A model generated the notes under the pieces. That model saw only the letters and a program-made list of their open reading frames with translations. It was not told the DNA's origin and searched no databases. DNA of 64,000 bases, from positions 930,001 through 994,000 of the forward strand of contig JAKLMB010000001.1 in the NCBI GenBank assembly GCA_022813625.1. Direction: 5' to 3'. The position numbers and the translations under genes were made by a program. Shown here one piece after another: positions 59,848-64,000 of the stretch (position 1 is its first letter; each line of letters begins with the position of its first letter). The DNA comes from Aaosphaeria pasadenensis (Eukaryota > Ascomycota > Dothideomycetes > Pleosporales).

Positions 59848-60313
59848 GGCCTTGGGTGAGAAATGGCTAAATGCGTTTGCAGCGTATGCAAGCACTCATG
59901 CAAGATAACACTGAAAAATAATAAATGTGATGTAGATCTGTCTGGAGCGAGATATGATCACTGGACGCCAGGAAAAGATATAGCATGGATCAGGCTCTCG
60001 GCTAACACCAGTGAATTGTGGAGTGCACGTGCACGTGCCCTGCACCGGGAGCTTTCTTTGGGGGGAGGAGGAGGTTGGGGGGCCGGCCGACGACCGAACT
60101 TGGACCAGACGTTGGCGACACAACGCAACCGCAAACCTTACTTCAACACCATTGCAAGCACCCCCCTCCCTTGGATAAACGCTCCGTTCCTCCCTTCCGA
60201 CCAAGCTCAATGCGCCCGCGATCCTCAGCGCGCCTTGGCCGCTGCGATTCGTTTCCTTCTTCAACCGCCTCGTCGACTTGAGACAAGCCCGATTTAGGCG
60301 CACGCCAGACGTC
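59848..60313. promoter_or_regulatory. Divergent promoter with tandem CACGTG
   Basis: 466 bp between the methyltransferase and the next plus-strand gene. Two CACGTG palindromes abut at 60026-60031 and 60032-60037, a strong site for bHLH proteins of the Cbf1/SREBP type. Confidence 0.6.
60026..60037. promoter_or_regulatory. Tandem E-box (CACGTGCACGTG)
   Basis: Two identical 6-bp palindromes with no gap, directly visible. They are the centre of an alternating GTGC run (60023-60038). Confidence 0.7.
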
Positions 60314-61765
60314 ATGTATCGTCGCGGGGACCCTCGTTGGAACCGGACTATACAGAACATCGCTGACAATATCGAACATGCGAACGAGTCCACGCAGGAG
60401 CACCTCTACTCGTTCACCCACAGCTACGTGAATCCCTGCTTATCGTCCATCACGCAATGCTTGAACAGTTGCACGGAGCCATGTCTCCCAGCGCGCGACG
60501 AGCGCCGGCGACACCATCGTCGTTCGCGGGGAAGAGCCGAGCTGAGTTTCGACTTCTATGATGATTGGGAGGAGGATGAGAATGATGGTTTGCTTGGTTG
60601 GGGAGGCGACAGCCTAGACAGGATGCTGGCCGGTTCCAACAGCTACGGCGCAGTGTCACAGCCCGGCCGGCAGCGCGCCATGAGTTACGGGACGAGGAAT
60701 CGCGACCCTAGGTACAACGCGGGGAGGAGAAAGAGCGCCGTGCAGCCTCATGATGGCGGCCCGGATCCGACCATCATACCGAGCTCATCATATTTTGGGT
60801 TCTTGGGGAGACTGCCTTTCAAGATCGGCGGGAAAGGATTGCGCTACAAGCCTTCAGCAGCAGATCTCACGGAGCATCCAGGCCAGACTAGGAGAAGTTT
60901 GGAAGAGGAACAGCCTCTGATTGAAGATAGCGACGAGGATGCAGGGTCAGGTCCCGAGCATAAGGGGCATCGTCGACAGAGGAGCCATACAAACACTTCA
61001 GGACACACCACCGACTCGCTTAGTTCGAGAGGAGACATCTTCCCCAGCGAGGATGAATTAGACGATGCTGTGCCTTTGGATGACGAGTTTACGGCCGCGC
61101 TGGAAAGGCGCACAACGAGTCAATGGCAAGATGAGAGTAGCAGTGGGAAGGCTCACTCCATAAGAGGAGGGAAAAGACCGAGCCACTCTCAGTTATCTAG
61201 CCGCAGAGCGTCGTCACGCAATTCGCGAGGCTCCCGACGGAAGAGCAATGACGATGCGAACAAACTGCTCTCCTCATCCCCGACTCCGGAAGAAGCCCCT
61301 ACATTATCGGATCTAAAGCAAGAAGAGGAACGCATTCGATTGCAAGAAGAAGCCGAAATCGAACGCAGGCGCCACGAAGCCCAGAAACTCGCCGTGCAGC
61401 GTGGCCTCGCAACGAACTCAGACCAACACCTCAGCGTCCGATCGGCCTCGCCCTCCTCCATGAAGATGCGCCGGTCGCCTTCGCCTTCCTACAGGCTCAC
61501 CCAAAACATACAAAGGGAGAGATCCCGCTCTCCACTGGTCGCTTCGCCAGCTACCGATACGCATAATCCCGCCGACCTCGCGCCGTTCCCGCAGTTCGAG
61601 GAGCCGCAGACTGCCCCGGATAGCGGGTCTTTTCATATCGATGACAGCGATTATTCGAGCTTCGCGCCGACGCCGAATCGCCCGCTCTCGCTGATTAATG
61701 AGCCGAGGGAGATACCAGGAGATTCGAACTTCGTACCTGCTCGACTGCCACATTTCGATTCATAG
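60314..61765 (+). CDS. Uncharacterised filamentous-fungal protein with charged, disordered body
   Basis: Single-exon gene of 483 residues from ATG 60314. The N-terminal 60 residues are ordered (RWNRTIQNIADNIEHANEST, then TQEHLYSFTHSYVNPCLSSI with CLNSCTEPCLP cysteines). An acidic segment (FDFYDDWEEDENDGLLGWGG) and a short block PSSSYFGFLGRLPFKIGG follow. The remainder is mostly low-complexity Ser/Arg/Glu sequence with a predicted coiled stretch (LSDLKQEEERIRLQEEAEIE). No enzymatic motif or membrane segment is seen. I do not know its role. Confidence 0.75.
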   Translation: MYRRGDPRWNRTIQNIADNIEHANESTQEHLYSFTHSYVNPCLSSITQCLNSCTEPCLPARDERRRHHRRSRGRAELSFDFYDDWEEDENDGLLGWGGDSLDRMLAGSNSYGAVSQPGRQRAMSYGTRNRDPRYNAGRRKSAVQPHDGGPDPTIIPSSSYFGFLGRLPFKIGGKGLRYKPSAADLTEHPGQTRRSLEEEQPLIEDSDEDAGSGPEHKGHRRQRSHTNTSGHTTDSLSSRGDIFPSEDELDDAVPLDDEFTAALERRTTSQWQDESSSGKAHSIRGGKRPSHSQLSSRRASSRNSRGSRRKSNDDANKLLSSSPTPEEAPTLSDLKQEEERIRLQEEAEIERRRHEAQKLAVQRGLATNSDQHLSVRSASPSSMKMRRSPSPSYRLTQNIQRERSRSPLVASPATDTHNPADLAPFPQFEEPQTAPDSGSFHIDDSDYSSFAPTPNRPLSLINEPREIPGDSNFVPARLPHFDS

Positions 61766-62160
61766 TTACCGCATTGGAAGGTTTGAACTATTATAGGGGT
61801 TGCAGAATTGGCGGGAGGTATTCAGTGTATTCAGTGCAAACCTAAGCTGTGCACATGATTTACCAGAGCCTATTGGCTCCCTATCTTCAGGTGCACATAG
61901 AGATTGCTTGCTCTCCCAAGGGATTCAGCTATGCCTCTGGCACACAGCCGTCAGCTTGCAGTAGAGTCGAACGAAAGGTAATGACTTGAGAGTAGTTGCA
62001 TTACGGATCATGAACTGCATGTACGTTTAATGTCTTGCATATGAATTGAAGCATTTTATGTGCTCCTTCCCAGTTTGTATTTTCTTCACAAGCGCGGAAG
62101 TGAGTAGATAGATAGTTAGATAGATAGAGAATTAAAGCATCAAAGTTCGACTAAATTCGC
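61766..62160. other. Convergent 3' region with GATA repeat
   Basis: 395 bp between stops. A GATA-type tetranucleotide tract lies at 62105-62127. No gene seen. Confidence 0.55.
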
Positions 62161-63525
62161 TCAGATTCCTCCAAAAGTGATCTTCCGCTTCGTGAGATCC
62201 TGGTATATCTCCTCCAAGGCATTGCGTTTCCTCTTCTTGCTCACGTCCCTATCTTCCCGCTCCTGCTCCTCTTCCTCGTCCAGGTCGGCGTCCTCCTGCG
62301 TGCGCGGTTTCCAGGCTGCGATCGAGCCGTCCTGGTGCGCAGAGTACATCTCCACGTCGTGTGCGCGCCATGCGAGCGAAGTGATTCTGTCTTTGGTGAT
62401 TGCGGGTGCTTTCCCGGACGATGCGGCAGGTGCGTGATGCTGTCGCTCGGGCCGCTTGAGTCGCCGCACCAGCTCGCCTTCGAACAGTTCGTAGCCCAAG
62501 ATCTCGTGCCCGTTGGGATAGAACAGGAAGTCTTGTTCGAGCGGCAGGAATTGAGTGGGTGGAAGGACGGGTATGCAAGGGGCTAGTCCGGAATTCCTTA
62601 CCATGGGCCCGAAGTTGGCGAGGGTGTTGGCGTAGCTGTTCGTGTCCCAGACTCGGATGCGCTCATCATGCCCACATGTGACGAGATGTCTGCCATCTTC
62701 GGTCCAGACGATACCGTTGACCGGTCCTCGGTGGGCCTTTCCGTGTACAGAGTTCCGGGTGAACGACGACGAGGCCGACTGGTTGATTCCTATGGAGTCT
62801 TCCAGGTCGAGTAGTCCCAGTTCGCCAACGCTGCGACGGATGTCCCAAAACCGCACGCTGCCGTCCGTGGCACCGCTGGCGAGAAGATGTTCTTGGACGG
62901 GGCTCCATGCCGTCGACAGGACGGCGCCGGAATGCCCTGCAAGCGAATGTGTACTGGCGCCAGAGCGCAGATCTACGAGGCGAACGGCGGGATACTGGGT
63001 CGCGCATGCAACTAGAAGATGGTCCGCGATCGGGGACAGCGCGATGTTGTAAACTACAGAGTCCAGGTCGAATGACGCCGAAACGTGTAGGGTCTCGCTG
63101 GAGTATATCTTTACGGTATGGTCGTATGAGGAAGTGAGAAATGCGAGTGAGTCAAATGGGTAATATGCGACTTGGGTTATCCCGAGCTTATGTTGATCCG
63201 ACGATTTCGTCACGCTGGAGAGCGGGCGATATGAGAGGTTCCCGTCGTCTGCGACGGAAGGCTCTTCGAGATCCCATACGGCGATCGACGAATCAGCACC
63301 TCCGGAAAGTAGATAGCGACCTTCGAAACGATCGATGGCGATCGCATTCACACCAGATGCATGGGCAGGGGGGCATTCGTTGGGGTTTTCCTTTGAAGGC
63401 AATTTGTGACTGAATGTCACGGAGGTCGGCTGGATTGCGTAGACAAGCCGCGATGTGGTTGCGCGTTTGACATCGTTGGGGGTATTGAAGCCGATCGATC
63501 GGGCGAGGAGGTCTTGCGTGTTCAT
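62161..63525 (-). CDS. ckn1: WD40 protein of the ERCC8/CSA (Ckn1) type
   Basis: Substrate receptor of a DDB1-CUL4 ubiquitin ligase in transcription-coupled repair. I use the ATG at 63525 (MNTQDLLARSIGFNTP); the open frame upstream is a non-ATG extension. The gene is intronless, 454 residues. Successive WD repeats: GVNAIAIDRFEGRYLLSGGA then DSSIAVWDLE, LAFLTSSYDHTVKIY, VRLVDLRSGASTHSLAGHSG, LLASGATDGSVRFWDIR, HLVTCGHDERIRVWDT and EMYSAHQDGSIAAWKP. The C-terminal tail has a basic coil (SKKRKRNALEEIYQDLTKRK) and ends ITFGGI, as in many fungal CSA-like proteins. It faces the next gene across about 200 bp. Confidence 0.85.
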   Translation of the reverse strand: MNTQDLLARSIGFNTPNDVKRATTSRLVYAIQPTSVTFSHKLPSKENPNECPPAHASGVNAIAIDRFEGRYLLSGGADSSIAVWDLEEPSVADDGNLSYRPLSSVTKSSDQHKLGITQVAYYPFDSLAFLTSSYDHTVKIYSSETLHVSASFDLDSVVYNIALSPIADHLLVACATQYPAVRLVDLRSGASTHSLAGHSGAVLSTAWSPVQEHLLASGATDGSVRFWDIRRSVGELGLLDLEDSIGINQSASSSFTRNSVHGKAHRGPVNGIVWTEDGRHLVTCGHDERIRVWDTNSYANTLANFGPMVRNSGLAPCIPVLPPTQFLPLEQDFLFYPNGHEILGYELFEGELVRRLKRPERQHHAPAASSGKAPAITKDRITSLAWRAHDVEMYSAHQDGSIAAWKPRTQEDADLDEEEEQEREDRDVSKKRKRNALEEIYQDLTKRKITFGGI

Positions 63526-63724
63526 GTGCGAGCTACATGCTCTGGAGTGAAGTGATGTTTGGGTTTGGGGTAATAATAAGATGACGCATGTAGAGGTATG
63601 CGGGTGGTTATATAAGCCATTCACGCGCCCCACTTTTTAAGATCTGAGCACCTTGCTCTACTTCTCCAATATCCTTTCGTTCTAACATTCCAAACGCATG
63701 CTGTGAGGTTCTGTGTCAATTGGA
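63526..63724. promoter_or_regulatory. Short divergent promoter
   Basis: About 200 bp between the CSA-like start (63525) and the next ATG (63725), so one short bidirectional promoter serves both. Confidence 0.55.
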
Positions 63725-64000
63725 ATGGCACAATCAAAGAGATCTCGATCGGAGATGACGACCGGAGATGAGGGAGAGTTACCTGAAAGAAATCATAAAC
63801 GAGCAGCGACTGTTTACGATGCCGTAGCAGGTCAGAGGTTCGAGATTTTTACACAATGAAGAGATCTGACTATTTTCAGGACGAGTATCTCAATGGGGGT
63901 TTATTGGGTCCGAAAGGCCTTCTTCTATGCTGCAACCTCTCAGACCAGACGAAGTTCTATACAGGGCCAGCAATGCCCCAACGCGTTATGAGGAGACCGA
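63725..64000 (+). CDS. Uncharacterised protein, N-terminal part only
   Basis: Exon 1 runs from ATG 63725 (MAQSKRSRSEMTTGDEGELP) to AAATVYDAVAG-type sequence ending at a GTCAGA donor near 63831. A CAG acceptor near 63880 continues in frame RVSQWGFIGSERPSSMLQPL, then EVLYRASNAPTRYEET, and runs off the window. An N-terminal basic nuclear-type stretch is visible. The VLYRxSxAPTRYEE block looks conserved in fungi, but I cannot name the family. Confidence 0.6.

Noticed and set aside
63526..63633. 36-codon N-terminal extension of the CSA-like protein
   Set aside because: It begins without an ATG and lies in the short divergent promoter; MNTQDLLARSIG is the natural start.

Overview
The window is chromosomal DNA of a filamentous ascomycete (Pezizomycotina; Dothideomycetes or a near relative is my guess, not shown by the sequence). 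Genes are spaced 0.2-2 kb apart on both strands. Most carry short GT-AG introns of about 45-75 bp with CTAAC-type branch points. The orthologues are typical of such fungi: ATG5, MSH3, CDC6/CDC18, BUD23, IDH1, a SERCA-type calcium pump, a hybrid histidine kinase and an Mtr2-like NTF2 protein. Coding exons are GC-rich and intergenic DNA is AT-richer. I see no transposon, CRISPR array, tRNA or rRNA.

Layout. 1-1667: 5' part of an allantoate/nicotinate-type MFS permease (minus). 3041-11909: the accessory-looking part of the window, with a membrane acyltransferase-3 protein (minus), a processive family-2 glycosyltransferase (minus), an unresolved small gene (minus), and a large plus-strand gene joining a secreted GH16-like domain, a membrane anchor and a second acyltransferase-3 domain. 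This looks like a locus for making and acylating a cell-surface polysaccharide and is the best candidate here for an undescribed system. 12385-29231: mostly housekeeping genes (SVP26/TEX261, BUD23, IDH1, a beta-hydroxyacid dehydrogenase, Mtr2-like, a DUF7918-like nuclear protein, a small membrane protein, ribosomal eL38, an UlaG-like metallo-hydrolase and an ER alpha-1,2-mannosidase). 29232-35835: 6.6 kb without a convincing gene, ahead of a hybrid histidine kinase (35836-38580). 40462-43670: SERCA-type ATPase. 44991-51319: CDC6 and MSH3, divergent, with MluI cell-cycle boxes between them. 51524-52756: ATG5, tail to tail with MSH3. 53218-64000: two uncharacterised conserved-looking proteins, a small stress-type protein, a CobW-family GTPase, a small secreted lectin-like protein, a lysine-methyltransferase-like protein, a Cockayne-syndrome-A-like WD40 protein, and the start of another gene running off the end.

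Functional links. The GT2, the two AT3 proteins and the GH16-like ectodomain probably act on one glycan. CDC6 and MSH3 share a promoter region with S-phase boxes. MSH3 and the CSA-like protein are DNA-repair genes. The mannosidase, SVP26 and the SERCA pump serve the early secretory pathway. Exon limits were worked out by hand from splice signals and frame; protein lengths follow from those models.
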